Shown here in pieces: positions 35,280 through 46,921 of a DNA stretch of 64,000 nucleotides (position 1 is the stretch's first letter; every line of letters starts with the position of its first letter). Under the pieces are notes generated by a model. The model was not told the origin of the DNA and searched no databases. It worked only from the letters and a program-made list of their open reading frames with translations. The position numbers and the translations under genes were made by a program. The stretch covers positions 124,001-188,000 of the forward strand of contig JAGTJM010000032.1 of NCBI GenBank assembly GCA_020747015.1, written 5' to 3'. This DNA comes from Pyrenochaeta sp. MPI-SDFR-AT-0127. Lineage: Eukaryota; Ascomycota; Dothideomycetes; Pleosporales; Cucurbitariaceae.

Positions 35280-36399
35280 TACGCCCACGACAGGCCGGCA
35301 TGGAGGTAGGACAGCTTTTTGAGGTCCCCGAAGAACGTTGTGGAACCCTATCTACAGTAAAGACCAAGATCCTTCAGTTGTCCCCAGTGTATGATCATCA
35401 ATTGCAGGTGTGGTCACTTCATTGAGTCTGCGCGCATGCCATGGCGAAGCTTGAGGTGAGCTATTGATGATATGCAGCTTTCCATTCGACCGACCAAGGT
35501 AACCGCACTATTTCGAGGTATTTTTCCACGTATATAACAGTTGATGCGAAGCTGGGAAACGAAATGTGCAGGCTGGATCGCTCTACTTCATAGCGCTGTA
35601 GGATGTTATCCGGCGTTGTCTATGGTTCAGCGTACAAGCAGATTAAACCCTTCAACTGTAGAAACATCGCTAGATATGGCTTGAAATTCGAACTACTGAT
35701 TAATTTAATACATAGAACCTTCACACTTTTACGCGTTCATTCACGTTATTTTAGGATGACTATCAACACGCTAATCATAATGAAGAATCACTACCGTGCA
35801 TATGGTATAAAACTTCAACCGTCGGAACATGGTTATAACGCTCGGCCGGCATCCGAGCGCCGTAGCCTTCGAAGCAGCTCATGACCCCAGTTACAGCGTC
35901 CATGAGACTATGAGAAAGACGTGTATAATGTAGAAAAGATGATACAATCATAGTCTTTGGGAATCGAAAGGAAGGGTAGGGGGACGTAATGTACAACGGC
36001 CGTAGATTCATCCAATGGAGGATGGAAGCTGTGCCATCTTGTCGTAAATTTTGGATATCAATTCACATGAAGACGCTGGAAGACGCCGAAAGCCACCAAC
36101 GCTCGCACTCGGATGCTGAGTGCTAAATGGAATATAGGGTAAGCCACAAAGATTTTTCTCGCTCGCTTAAACATTAGTGTCGGTTCGGAAAGGTGCCACA
36201 TGGAGTACTACTCCACATAGCTCTTTTTCCTGGTCACTGTAAATATCTCTTCTGCTTGACCTCCGCCGGCTTCCATCACGTTGTCAGAAATCTCCTGTCT
36301 GCTACCGCAACGCTTGAAATGATCCCATATGGGACTTGCGGGTTCTTGCTCGCAGTTTTCGAAAAGGCTAGGGTCGAGAGTTTGGGTGGGCGACTCCAA
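35280..36399. other. Convergent AT-rich intergenic region
   Basis: This stretch lies between the 3' ends of the unknown gene and the NACHT gene. Only short chance frames are present. Confidence 0.5.
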
Positions 36400-39300
36400 C
36401 TAATCTCCCGTGGTTGGAGTTGAGTTGAAGTAATCTTGGTCACCGAAGCTACGACGTTCTCCTGGTGGTTCACCTGGTGGTTCACCTGGTGGTTCACCTG
36501 GTGGCGTATGTGATGGCTCTGGTGCAGGCTGAGGGCTCTGTGGCTTTGTGGGATCCAGAGAACTCCGCTGTTTGGACTGGTTGGTTTTTGTCCTTAGATG
36601 TGAAGGTAAATCGTCTGGATTCGTGATTCCCAGCTGATACATTAGCTTCTGCTGCTTCGTCGGACGCGGCCTACGCATCGATGGAGAGACCTGGAGGACT
36701 GGCGGTGGGTTAGGAGCCACTGGAGCCCATTTGTGCAGCTCTTGACGGAAGAAGTTAGTTTCGTATGATAGAAGAATACCAGCACCTTCTAGTTTTCGGA
36801 GGTAGAAACGCTTTGTTGTAAGCTCGTTAGGGCTTGATGTTAGCGGGTCGGTATACTGGGCAATATACTCGCGGAACTTGGCGGCGAGATCAATTATTGA
36901 ATCTAGCGTCTCCTTTTCCTCAGCTTGGAATGGAAGGTTTGAAATCTCCTTTTGCCACATTTGCAAGTCCTCTAACCTGGGCCTGGCGAGATCGCGAGGT
37001 ATTTTAACTCGATAGTCGCAGATGGGACAGGTGTATGCGTCATCTTCTTTAATTTTTCCACGAGGAATTTTAAGACACTTGCCGTGGTACCTACAATAAT
37101 AAGTAAGTGAAATATGTGACAAGGAGGATCATTTACTTACCACTCATGGCAAAACTCACATTCAATCATCATGCCAGCCTCACGCCTGCGGCAGATGCAA
37201 AACAGTTCGCTACTAGACCCGGCGCCTTCGACGTTCTCATCTTCAGCAGGAGTCTGCTCGCGAGACATGGGTTCTGCTGGCGTTCGTGGCTGGTCAGACA
37301 GATTTAAACAAGAACGATTACACTCGTCCACTTGCTTCAGCACGACGTGCAAGATATGTAGAGGGGCAGTAGCTTTCCCAAAAAGCTTCTTCCCGCGCCG
37401 CATCCAGTCCTCGTGGCGTTTCTGTTCTCTTTCCATATCGATAATACCGGCAGGTTTGCTGTCGACAGCGCTCAGAACTTCCATTTTGTTGCGCACCTCC
37501 ATGTACATCGGCCGCTTTCGGAAGTCGGAATTTTTACTGCGCTCCAACATGGAGGCTATGGGCTCTTGGTCGTCCGCCTGGTCGTCAGGATCATGAAGCC
37601 CTTCTTCTTGACTCTGAGAAGTAGAATTTAGAGTAGAAAGCGGTTGTGGAGGAGCTTCGACTGATGACTCTGTAGGTCCATGAGTGAAGCGGGGAGGTAG
37701 GGTTGGAGAGGGTGACAGAAGGAGGCTTTGCCGCAAAGGCTCCTGGCTTTTCCGTTTACTTCCTTCTCCATCTTCCGGAGCGCGTCGAACTTTCGGCGGG
37801 ATCGAGAACGCAGATTTTTCGTCGTGGTGTTTCCGCGTGTGAGAATCGAGCCTACTCTTCTTTTCGAACCCAATCCGACTCCATTGGCAGGATTCTACCT
37901 TGCAATACACACGGTGGAAGTGTCCCACCTCATGTTGGGTTCTGAGTTGTTGAGAAGCAAATCCCGCAGATGATCTTGGGCAATATGGAAAGCGGCAACG
38001 GAACGCCGTAGAGGCGTAGGACTTTTGGAAAGCTTCAAGTGTAGCTTGTGGAACGCCTTCAACTTTGTCTTGTAACAACAGATGGATGACAGCACTGTTA
38101 AACTTGGTGGCCAGTTTGCTAAAAAGAGTTCGATCGTTTTGCGTGGTGAACGCCTCCGCATCTACACCAACACTCGAGTGAGTTTATGCATCAATAAGGT
38201 ATACAAAAAGAACAATAGAGTTCGCAGTGGTCTGCATCGCGGCTTACCTTCTCCATTCTCGCAAAGTTGTTGACTGGCTGACCAACGAGCATGCAGCACT
38301 CCTATCATCAAGTCATGTATCGGGATATGAGCCAACACTTTGAGCTGATCGGCGAGTTGACTTTCGAAGGATTCGGGTTGACCAGGGTCCCTAATTTCTC
38401 CAGGACATGGCCTTTGCGAAAGCTGATCGTGCTTGTTACGTAGGTGAGTAAGACGGCGTGGAAGTAGCTCATCGAGATCGAGTGGTCCGCCTATCAAAGC
38501 ATAAAGTAAGCAATGCTCAATCCAAAACTCTAGTGCGTAGGGCAGGAGCCGATAGCCACCACCCGCAATCCGTACTAGATTATGGGATGGAGCAGCTTCC
38601 GTGTGTAGTAGATCCAGACCGCGCATAAGCGTGGCAGCGCAAGCAGATGAAATATCAAGCTGAGCTTGAATTGGTGGAATGACCTGGGGCACTTTGGACT
38701 TTAAGAAGAATCTACAAAATTATTTAGTAGACGACTATCTAATTGGCAAGGATACTCATACTCTTTAACAGAGAAGTGGACAAGAACAACGGTCGAGTCG
38801 GATCGCTCCTCAATAAAGGGCTTGCAATGGTCGAGGATCTGGGCGAGGGGGACGCTCTGGGTATTGACTTTTAAATCAGTCGGGGGTATCGCAAGGCCCT
38901 GGAGCAGCTCTTGTTTATGCAAAGGTCTTCGCGCAAAGCAGATCCAACTCATAATTCGTGGGACCCCACCGTAGTTATGAGGACCACGGGCATTGTATAA
39001 ATGACTAAGAATACGTCCATACAGAGCCTCTAGATCAGAGGGTAGATCGTCGACGATGTTGCGGAGTTCCTCGAGGCTATAAACGACTTCCAGTGAGTCT
39101 AACACTAGGCGCACCCATAGAAACATGCCTTCTTGATCAGCTTTGCAGGTTGACAGAGTACAAGGACATTACCATTCGACTTGTCGAGGAGGACACGTTT
39201 GACTTGCTGTAGAACCGCGGCATCAGGGTCCAGCTCGGAAAAATGATCCGGAACTTTGGAAAGCTTCTCATTGATAAAGTCTCTAATGGATCGATCAATC

Positions 39301-40865
39301 GCCAAACCCTCGTCACTATCGCTAAGAGATATTGACACGGTTGCTTTGTTCTTGCGCAGGCTCCGAGAAATCTCTAGAGTGTCTCGACTCGCTAACAGAA
39401 TCTTACAGATGCAAAAGGAGGGATCTGTGGAGAGCATTTGCATAATGTCCGTTAAGAATTCCTTCTGTTCGCGGGCATCCCACTCGTCAATTCCGTCAAC
39501 AACAAAACGTACAGATCCTAAGCCTTGTAACAGCTCAGGTAGAAGACGCAAAAGTGCTTTCCTCGAAGGAGTTGGATAGGACTTAAAATAGATATCGTGG
39601 ACATATACGGCTAGATCTTGATACTTTTGTATGATTTGCGCTGCAAGTGAACGTAAGAGGCGGGAGGAGCTTTCGGTTGAATTAGTTAGATAGCTGCAGA
39701 AGTAGAAGAAAACGTTGACATCGTTCGCTTGAGCGTGCTGCACAAGACTGGAACAAATGACAGATTTGCCTGTGGGTGAAACTGAGCACATGGATCAACG
39801 CATTGGTCACGAAGGCTTACCTGCTCCTGGCTTGCCGCAAAGCCATAAAACAGCGTTCTCTGCCCCATCCTTTAGCCACAGCTGAGTTTTTTGATGTTGA
39901 ATGAACCAGTCGCAGCTACGCGGAAGGCAATCTCGCATGTGTCTGTCAAGTGTATCCTCTAGTGTCGGATCGTCGGTTGCAAGCCACGACAGAACAGTTC
40001 GAACCTTTAGAGCCTGCCATTCATGTTCTTGCTGCTCCCATCTATCTATCTCCTCTTTATTTCGGGTCACGGCATCGGAGATATCCACTGCTATGGCCTC
40101 TTTGTCGATGAGCTCGCTATGGTATGCGAGACGCGTTAAAATAGCACCGAAACGAGACTCGAATCCAGCCCACATTGAGCCAAAGAATATACTCCACGCT
40201 GCCGGTGATTAGAGATGTCAGGGAAGTGATAACGGGGAGCTTACATTTCCTGCGCACGAATTTATAGGCGCGTCGATGAACTTCGAGAATGTCCGCGTAG
40301 ACTAAAGCGAGCAATGCCTGGAAGTTGTGGTCATGATTCAGGGCTGTTCCCAAGCGATCAAAACGAGGTAGCATATCGGCAATTTTGCCATATGCCTCAA
40401 TGAGCTTCTCAAATGCGCTGAGTGAATCCACCGCTATCTGTAAAATGTGAGCAAGTTAATGCGTATGCTGGCTCTAGCGTATGATGAGCTAAGGGCATAC
40501 TGGCTGCGGCTCCATAACCAGCACTCAGGAGGTTTTTTTAGGCATTATGGGCATAGAAAAAGTCTCACCATAAGCATCAGCTTGACAGGCGCCCATATCC
40601 AGGAGAGATACGGAGTCCCGTTACACAGCACCTCCACTACCTTTGAGTAGTGCTCGACGCCCCGCAAAAATGGATCCAAGCGGATCATGTACCGTTGTGT
40701 ACGGCGAGCGCGCAGCTGCTGCTCGATCTTGATAGCCTCATCCCTAACATCGTTGAGCGTGGTATTCGTGAACTCGCGCTTGTCGTCTGGAGTAACAGTG
40801 GCCGCGAAGCGCTCGAAGGCGTCCTGGAGTGTGAGGCGTGCCTGGGCTGATGGTTGCTGCGTCAT
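36400..40865 (-). CDS. NLR-like NACHT protein with C2H2 fingers fused to a KDM5-type PHD/C-terminal module
   Basis: Eight exons, 40865-40569, 40437-40245, 40198-39821, 39769-39173, 39128-38762, 38711-38248, 38161-37141 and 37090-36400, give 1335 residues; every intron is GT..AG and every phase closes. Order: an N-terminal helical domain (1-170) of the type found in fungal STAND proteins (I believe DUF7708); NACHT with Walker A GKPGAGKS (285-292, split by intron 3) and Walker B VRFVVDGIDEWD (about 376-387); a winged-helix-like region to about 620; helices to 810; two C2H2 fingers (C821/C826/H842/H846 and C852/C857/H873/H877). From about 983 the sequence matches, from memory, the C-terminal part of fungal KDM5 H3K4 demethylases: MEREQKRHEDWMRRGKKLFG, a C4HC3 PHD finger at 1085-1134 (CIC...CEFCHEWYHGKC...CPIC), then FYLRKLEG and FFRQELHKWAPVAP. 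No JmjC domain is present. Finger 2 and the KDM5 part lie in one exon. A Pro-Pro-Gly-Glu repeat sits near the end. Confidence 0.9.
36461..36502. repeat. 12-base tandem repeat inside the NACHT gene
   Basis: Three identical 12-base units plus a partial fourth encode a repeated Pro-Gly-Glu-Pro tetrapeptide near the C-terminus of the NACHT-KDM5 fusion protein. Identical units suggest recent expansion, and copy number is likely to vary between strains. Confidence 0.85.
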
Positions 40866-41165
40866 CGAAGCTGGGGCGGGTTGACTTCACTACGCGCTAG
40901 ACTATCGACATCACCATCTCTGGGAGCGAGTGCGATGCGCGATGCGCTGCTCGAAAGCGACGAGATGAGGTGTAATCCCAGTCCACGAGGAGGGCGGGCG
41001 AGCACCTTCAGCCTTGTCGCTGCAGCCTGTCCGTGGAGCACCTTAATCGCGCTTCGATTGGCCAGTTCCTGCAGCTCTTGGTGACGAAATGCCGTCGTTC
41101 TCAGCTGGTGAGACTGGTTCCTCCCAGTAACCCCAATTTTTTCTTTCTTGCAGCGGATCTGGGGC
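40866..41165. promoter_or_regulatory. Shared divergent promoter, NACHT-KDM5 fusion / SNF2 ATPase
   Basis: Only 300 bases separate the two start codons, so the promoters must overlap. I see no certain TATA box. A CTTTCTTGCAG just before 41151 could also be a 3' splice site for an upstream non-coding exon of the SNF2 gene. Confidence 0.55.
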
Positions 41166-44100
41166 ATGCTTGCGTCGTTTCCTACCATTGCCGTCAATGA
41201 TGCCGCCCCCGCTCCCTCCAAACGGCGGCGACTTCAGCCGCGCCGGTTGGGAAGCCTTGTAGACGACAAAATGGCGGCTCCTTCTGGGGAAAATGAAGCA
41301 GAGCCGCACCCAGCATGCGCTAGCGTCAAACCTCCTCAGCAAATCTGTGACGATGCAATTGTGTGCTTCGGCATGGTTGGTCTGTCGTTGCCCAATAACA
41401 TCATGTTTACTTACGCTCCCCAGGTTGTAGACCTCCCCGTGCACGTGCTTTCAACCTCTGCCATGGCCCCTTCTTGGACCTCGGAGACCGTCTTCTTCGA
41501 ATCCGGCAGAGAATTGCGCCGCCCTAAAACTCAAGATTTAGTCGGACGGCTCGACGACTATGTATGCGAGGTCCTATCGAGGCTTACAGCTGATGATGAG
41601 CTCATACTACAACTGACCTTTTCGGCGTCTCCGCCGGCAACTGAATCAGATACTAAGCGTTCACAAGGAAACCTGGGTTCCCTGAGTATTATAATGTACG
41701 GGCCCAAACGTCGGTCCGGCGATGTGGGTTATTTCATGGCCCAGTGCGGCTACTACCTTGACGACCCGACTAGTTGTGATCGAAATGTTCCATACATGAA
41801 CCCCCAGTGTCTTTTCAGCTTGCAGGAGCACCTACCGATGACGTTCGATTTACCCCAGATGCAACTAAAGAACGTCGACGACTTTGCACCATCTCCGTCC
41901 GATATTCTAGCTGGATTCGAAACGACTGATCGCCTTCCAATAGCCGACACCCCAACCGCTATACGCACAGTTCTACAGGAGTACGTTAGAGTAATCCCAC
42001 GTTGTAACTTGCTGACAAAAATACCTCCGGTAGACATCAGCGACAAGCACTCACGTTTTTCATAAGACGAGAGGAGGGTTTACATCCAATCGAGAATACA
42101 ATCGGCATTTGGTCGCGCCAAACAACTGTGAATGGCGAGAACATGTATGATAATATACACCTGTACCCCACAGTCAATACTGACTAGTTGCCCCAGTTTC
42201 ACAAACACCGTTACGAATCGCATACAGTCGGCATTTCCCCCTATTTGGAGAGGCGGTCTTCTTGCAGACGAGATGGGCCTTGGCAAGACATTAAGTATGA
42301 TTGCTCTGGTAGCGTCAGATCAAGATCGCAATACTAGAAATTCCCACCAAGAAGGCTTCAGCGCCCATGCAGACGAGCTTCATTCGACCCTCGTTGTGGT
42401 GCCACTTAATGGTAAAGACAACCTCAATCCTGATTCATTCTTGGGTAATAACTCTGCAATCTAGTGCTCGCAGTTTGGAAATCGGAGTTGAGAAGGTCAG
42501 TATCCATTGGTTTGATGGCCGACATCCTCCGCTGATAATCTTCAGTCATGTTCATATCGATAGACTAACATGGTTCACTCACCATGGCAAGACCCGGCTC
42601 CAGCTTTCAAACTCGACGAAGTTACCTCATATTGTATTTACTACTTACCAGACGGTCGAGCGGGAGAAGCGAAAAAACAATCTTAGGAACAGCTCATTAT
42701 TCTCGTGCCATTGGAAGCGTATTATTCTGGATGAAGGCATGTTTATCACAGCACTTAACCGGGTAACCCGGCACTGCTACTGTGACGTGTATTGACATAC
42801 ATTTAGCACACATAATTCGCAACCACAAGACTGCAACTGCTCGGGCCATTGCATCCCTTCGTGCGACATCTGTATGGGCAATATCTGGCACACCTATCCA
42901 GAACAGCCTTACCGATTTTCTTGGACTTTTCAAGTCCCTTCACTTTGCTCCTTACGATGACCCGAAAACATTTGACGACGATATTTCTGACCTGTGGCGG
43001 AGTAAGCCGGCCGAAGAGGCTATCGAAACATTTAAGAAGCTGCTTTCGTGCGTCATGATTCGCCGCACAAAAGCGATCCTGGAGCTGCCGAGTAGGGTGG
43101 ATAAAATCATCAAGCTCTCCTTCGATTATCTGGAGGAGGAGCATTACTGTCGGATTGAGCGGCCAGTGGCCGAGTTGCTAGATCAAGCCTTGGGAGAAGA
43201 GAGCAATTCAGGCAAATTTTGGCTCAGTGCGATCCAACAGATTAACAAACTTCGTCGTGTATGCAATCTGGGAACGCTTGTCCCTTTGCTTCAGCATGAC
43301 CCGATGCAATCTGATGTAAGTGACCGTACGCTCGCAATACTGGCCGCTCGCCTCTCCATGGGAGGAGAGACATGTGAGCAATGCTTGCAACCAGTCGATT
43401 CGTCGCCATTCGGAACCGAGCTTGAGTACGAGGCGTCGTCCGCTGTTTATTATTCAACTTGTCGTCGCTTGTTCTGCGCCGCTTGCTCGATTCTCTCGCG
43501 ATACCAAGCACCCGAGCCCTGTGCATGTATGGATCACGCTACTCCTTGCCCTCTTCGCCCTCTAAACCTCTTGCCAACTCCAAGGCATGCATCAACCAAA
43601 GATTCCCAACCATCCAATATCGAAATGGACGGCGGGGGTCAGATATCGAGCAAAGTACGCGCAGTTATTTCACAGATTAGAATGTATCCGAAGGAAAAGA
43701 AGTAAGCACTGTTTCTTTCACCAAGATGCCTCCTCAACTAATACACGATAGCATTGTGTTCTCAACCTGGACCACAAGTCTAGATATGGTGCAGCGAGCG
43801 CTCAAATGTGATGGTGGTATCCGGTGCGTGCGCATCGACGGTAAAGTAGCGATCAAAAAGCGGGAACAGGCCATACAACAATTTCGTAACGACCCTGACA
43901 CACGAGTCATCCTTATTACCATTTCATGTGGTGCTTGTGGGTGAGTCGTCCGAGCATATGGTCATGATCCTTCGGGGAACTAATGGCTCCTAGGCTCGAC
44001 CTTACAGCTGCTTCGCGGGTACACCTACTCGAGCCTCAGTGGAACCCATCCATCGAGGACCAGGCTCTGGCTCGAGCTCACCGACTGGGACAAACCCATC

Positions 44101-44412
44101 CCGTAACGACACTCCGATACGTCATGAAAAATTCAATCGAGGAGGTACGATACCATATCCCCTTCATGCACAGCTTTATGGGTAGAGGCTATCTTACATG
44201 CGCGTAAGCTAATGCAGCATTTGCGCAGCACATCTTGAACGTTCAAGATCGCAAGAAACTATTAGCTACTACGCTGCTCTCGAACGACTCTTCCTTGGAG
44301 GTAAGAACTGCTCCCATGACAACCTTGAAATCCCTCATATGCTGAAGAAGACCATTTACTGACCATCATAATGTATGTTCAGAAATTACGTCAACTGCTA
44401 CATGGAGCTTAA
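41166..44412 (+). CDS. SNF2-family ATPase, Rad5/HLTF-like with degenerate RING
   Basis: Ten exons, 41166-41980, 42034-42144, 42197-42411, 42465-42495, 42546-42736, 42807-43701, 43752-43940, 43994-44144, 44229-44300 and 44383-44412, give 899 residues with consistent phases. It is a superfamily 2 DNA translocase. Motif I is LADEMGLGKT (about 331-340), motif II is DEAH (453-456), motif III is SGTPIQN (481-487). A Cys-rich RING-like insert (CEQC...CRRLFCAAC...CAC) lies around 645-700. The helicase C half follows: IVFSTWTTSLDMV, RIDGKV, LLEPQWNPSIEDQALARAHRLGQ (motif VI). Such proteins act in chromatin remodelling or replication-fork repair. The N-terminal 270 residues carry a domain I recall from related fungal proteins (YGPKRRSGDVGYFMAQCG, DILAGFET). 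Intron 5 starts with GC instead of GT. Apparent frame breaks in the raw frames are all explained by introns. Confidence 0.88.
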
Positions 44413-45291
44413 CAAGTTCGCCATTACATACGACTACCAATGAGAGTATCAGGGTAGCTCAGACGACAAGGTGTCAGACGGCGAAGCACAGTAGTACCAG
44501 CCTGATTTAACACGAGGTGGTTGAGTTGTCGAGCTTCAGACAAACACATCTTCGAGGACTGCTGGTGGACATTCTAATGCCATCTACCCTCGCTCCTTGG
44601 GCAAGTCGTGACCTCGTTGCTTACGCAGTGGCGACCAATGAGTGTGTCAAACCTTCAAGAATCGGCGCAACGGACAAAGATCCGTCCGGTACGAACGGAC
44701 AATGACCCGCGAGGCTAGAAGAGAAAACACGGAAGGCCATGGGAAGAAAACTGAAATAACTAGAATGGGAGATGTTTTACACCTAAGCAATTGACTCCTG
44801 TGCCGCCCTGCCATGGTTTGTTCGAGTGTATGTTTCTCCAAATGGTGAAGAAGCCGGTAGAGGAGTGGTATGTGGAGATCCGGTGAGATAGGACTTCCAT
44901 CTCGCTGCTTCAATTGTCGAATATAGAGGTGCTTCACTCAACCCGCATTGGCCAGCGTCCGCTGCGGGAGGGGTCCGGCCGGGATCCGACAGGGATAATC
45001 TAATCGAGTAATACTCAGCTCTTTGCCATTAGCCAGCCTGAACCCAAACATGCTACGGAGACAGGGAGACATCAGTGGGAAAAGACTAGAGACTAGGGAA
45101 AGGCCAGGGAGAAACCAGGTAAGACTAAAGGAAAGGTAGATAAAAGTAGTCGACCAAGGCTTAAATAGAGCTTCACTAAGCTTGTTATACTCAAAGTGCT
45201 AATAGATACTGGTGTAACAATATATAACAGCTATATAATTACATGCTAGACAAAGCAACTAGGCACGTGAACACTGCCGCTATTATTCGCC

Positions 45292-45314
45292 ATATATATA
45301 TATATATATATATA
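45292..45314. repeat. TA microsatellite
   Basis: An uninterrupted run of about eleven AT dinucleotides in the AT-rich region. Confidence 0.9.
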
Positions 45315-46362
45315 AAGGTATTTAACTAAGATATCATATAAATACAATACAGCTCTATATTTTCTGCAGAACTAGGGATCCTTGCTCGCTTTGATCGGAG
45401 GTGCCGACAGGGTGGGCAAAATTCCATGAATAGGTATGCCATGGTAGCTACGCTACTAATAGATAACATTTTAAATACTGGACCTACTACTTCTATATAT
45501 CTTAACAGCTTTAAAGACTTGCTTGTGTGGCTGCAGGCAAGGGGTCTATCTATAAGGCGAATCGAGACACTTTATAAACCAAGCCCGGAAGGCAATAACA
45601 TGATTGTGATTTTGGAATGATCTCAGTAAAGAGTGTTTTTGAAGAGGACGTATCATATTATTTACGATACAAAGTAGAGAATGGAAATAGGGTGGGAATA
45701 TTAGAGTCTCCTAAATTTAAAGTACCGTCTCGCTACGGTGCGTGTCTCGCGACGCAGTGGGCGCCGTTATACTCTGCGTTCGTCTCGCCTTTAAATACCA
45801 AGAATATAAAGTTCTAGACACATAATTTCACTTAATGTTTCTGAATTTAGGTGAAACATGTCAGTCGCTGTTGGCCTGGGGTGGGAAGATAAACAAGTAT
45901 GCGATGGCGTCAAACGAAATGATCGATAATGCTACTAACGCACCGCAGAAGAAGCTATAGAAACAGTGCAAAATTGACTGAAGACTTATTTTCATGCAGC
46001 AAATAGATTTGAGACGGCTAAATAATAAAAGTGTCTCGCTAATACATTGTCTCTTTGACCACTGTCACCGCTGGTAAGTTTCTCTACACTGTGCTTTCGT
46101 GCGTTGGTAGCAAATTGTCAGGCAGTCTTGCCCGCTTGAGTTATCCTGAGCTTCTGTAAATCCAACTTTGCCCACACGCCGTATGTTGCGAGTTCTGATG
46201 TCTAGCTGAGCACGCACAGGCTTCACTAGGCCGACGCCGACGAACAGGCCGTGTTGTTGCTCAGGATCTGGTTCTGTGTTCAGCAGGTTGTCAGTTTGAT
46301 TCATCTGCCGTTGTGTATAGATAGGTTGTTTGAAGATGTCAGAAGAGGCGGATTGCAAATTA

Positions 46363-46677
46363 CTAAAATCCTCCACTCCTCTTCGCTCTGTGGAATTGGC
46401 ATTCTGAGGATGTCACTATGCCAGTTTCGATAGAAGGAGCTGTTGAACTGTTGGTTGATGTCAGCCACATCGCTGTACTGTCGGTATCAGAATACTCGTC
46501 ACTTGCCCACTCGGTTTGGGGTGGTTGTGCTTCAGTGAATGCATCCAATGGTCGCTCAATGAAAACACTCATTGGTAAAGATTGCATTGACATGCTGCTT
46601 GGCATTGAAACAGGTGGTGAATAAATCCGATGAAAGAAAGGGAGAAGTTCGGCTAATAAAGCTCTGGTCGAGGTCAT
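46363..46677 (-). CDS. Possible small gene, 104 residues, unresolved
   Basis: From the ATG at 46677 a frame of 104 residues (MTSTRALLAELLPFFHRIY at the start, then Ser/Thr-rich acidic sequence) reaches a stop at 46363. A second frame follows directly downstream (46065-46376, -) but no intron joins the two with the right phase. No domain is recognised. It may be a real short gene, a broken one, or chance. Confidence 0.2.
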   Translation of the reverse strand: MTSTRALLAELLPFFHRIYSPPVSMPSSMSMQSLPMSVFIERPLDAFTEAQPPQTEWASDEYSDTDSTAMWLTSTNSSTAPSIETGIVTSSECQFHRAKRSGGF

Positions 46678-46921
46678 TGTGAAACACATGAGAATGCGTA
46701 CTTTCGTAAATGATGTCTCACAGTGAGCTCTAGCATCACATATGTACACAATGTAAGATACTCTGGAAAGTTGACGCAAATGACACAGTGCATACTGGCA
46801 TAATCTTGTAAGATTCAGTCAACGAGAAAAGTTCCTAAATTTTTGAATGACCTTGCTTCTAAGACACTCGAACTCCTCCCTGATAACAAACGCCAATGCC
46901 GAGACAATCAAGGGACGGGTA

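Larger units (their letters stand above)
44413..46921. other. AT-rich, gene-poor region, possibly transposon-derived
   Basis: About 2.5 kb. The central part (about 45100-46050) is AT-rich with many stops and includes a TA microsatellite. Around 45185-45240 one frame reads LKVLIDTGVTIYNSYI, which resembles the Asp-Thr-Gly active-site region of retroelement proteases, but no other retroelement motif can be followed. This is weak evidence for a mutated relic. Confidence 0.35.

Noticed and set aside
42034..42144. Apparent frameshift in the SNF2 gene (frame ends after SDKHSRFS).
   Set aside because: A 53 bp intron with GTACGT donor, GCTGAC branch and GGTAG acceptor (41981-42033) restores LQEHQRQALTFFIRREEG in frame, so the gene is intact.
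42465..42560. Second apparent frame break in the SNF2 gene between VWKSEL and the next frame.
   Set aside because: A 50 bp intron (42496-42545, GTCAGT..CTTCAG) joins the two parts with the expected family sequence.
46065..46376. 103-codon minus-strand frame beyond the possible small gene.
   Set aside because: I could not find an intron that joins it to 46363-46677 in phase, and it has no domain.
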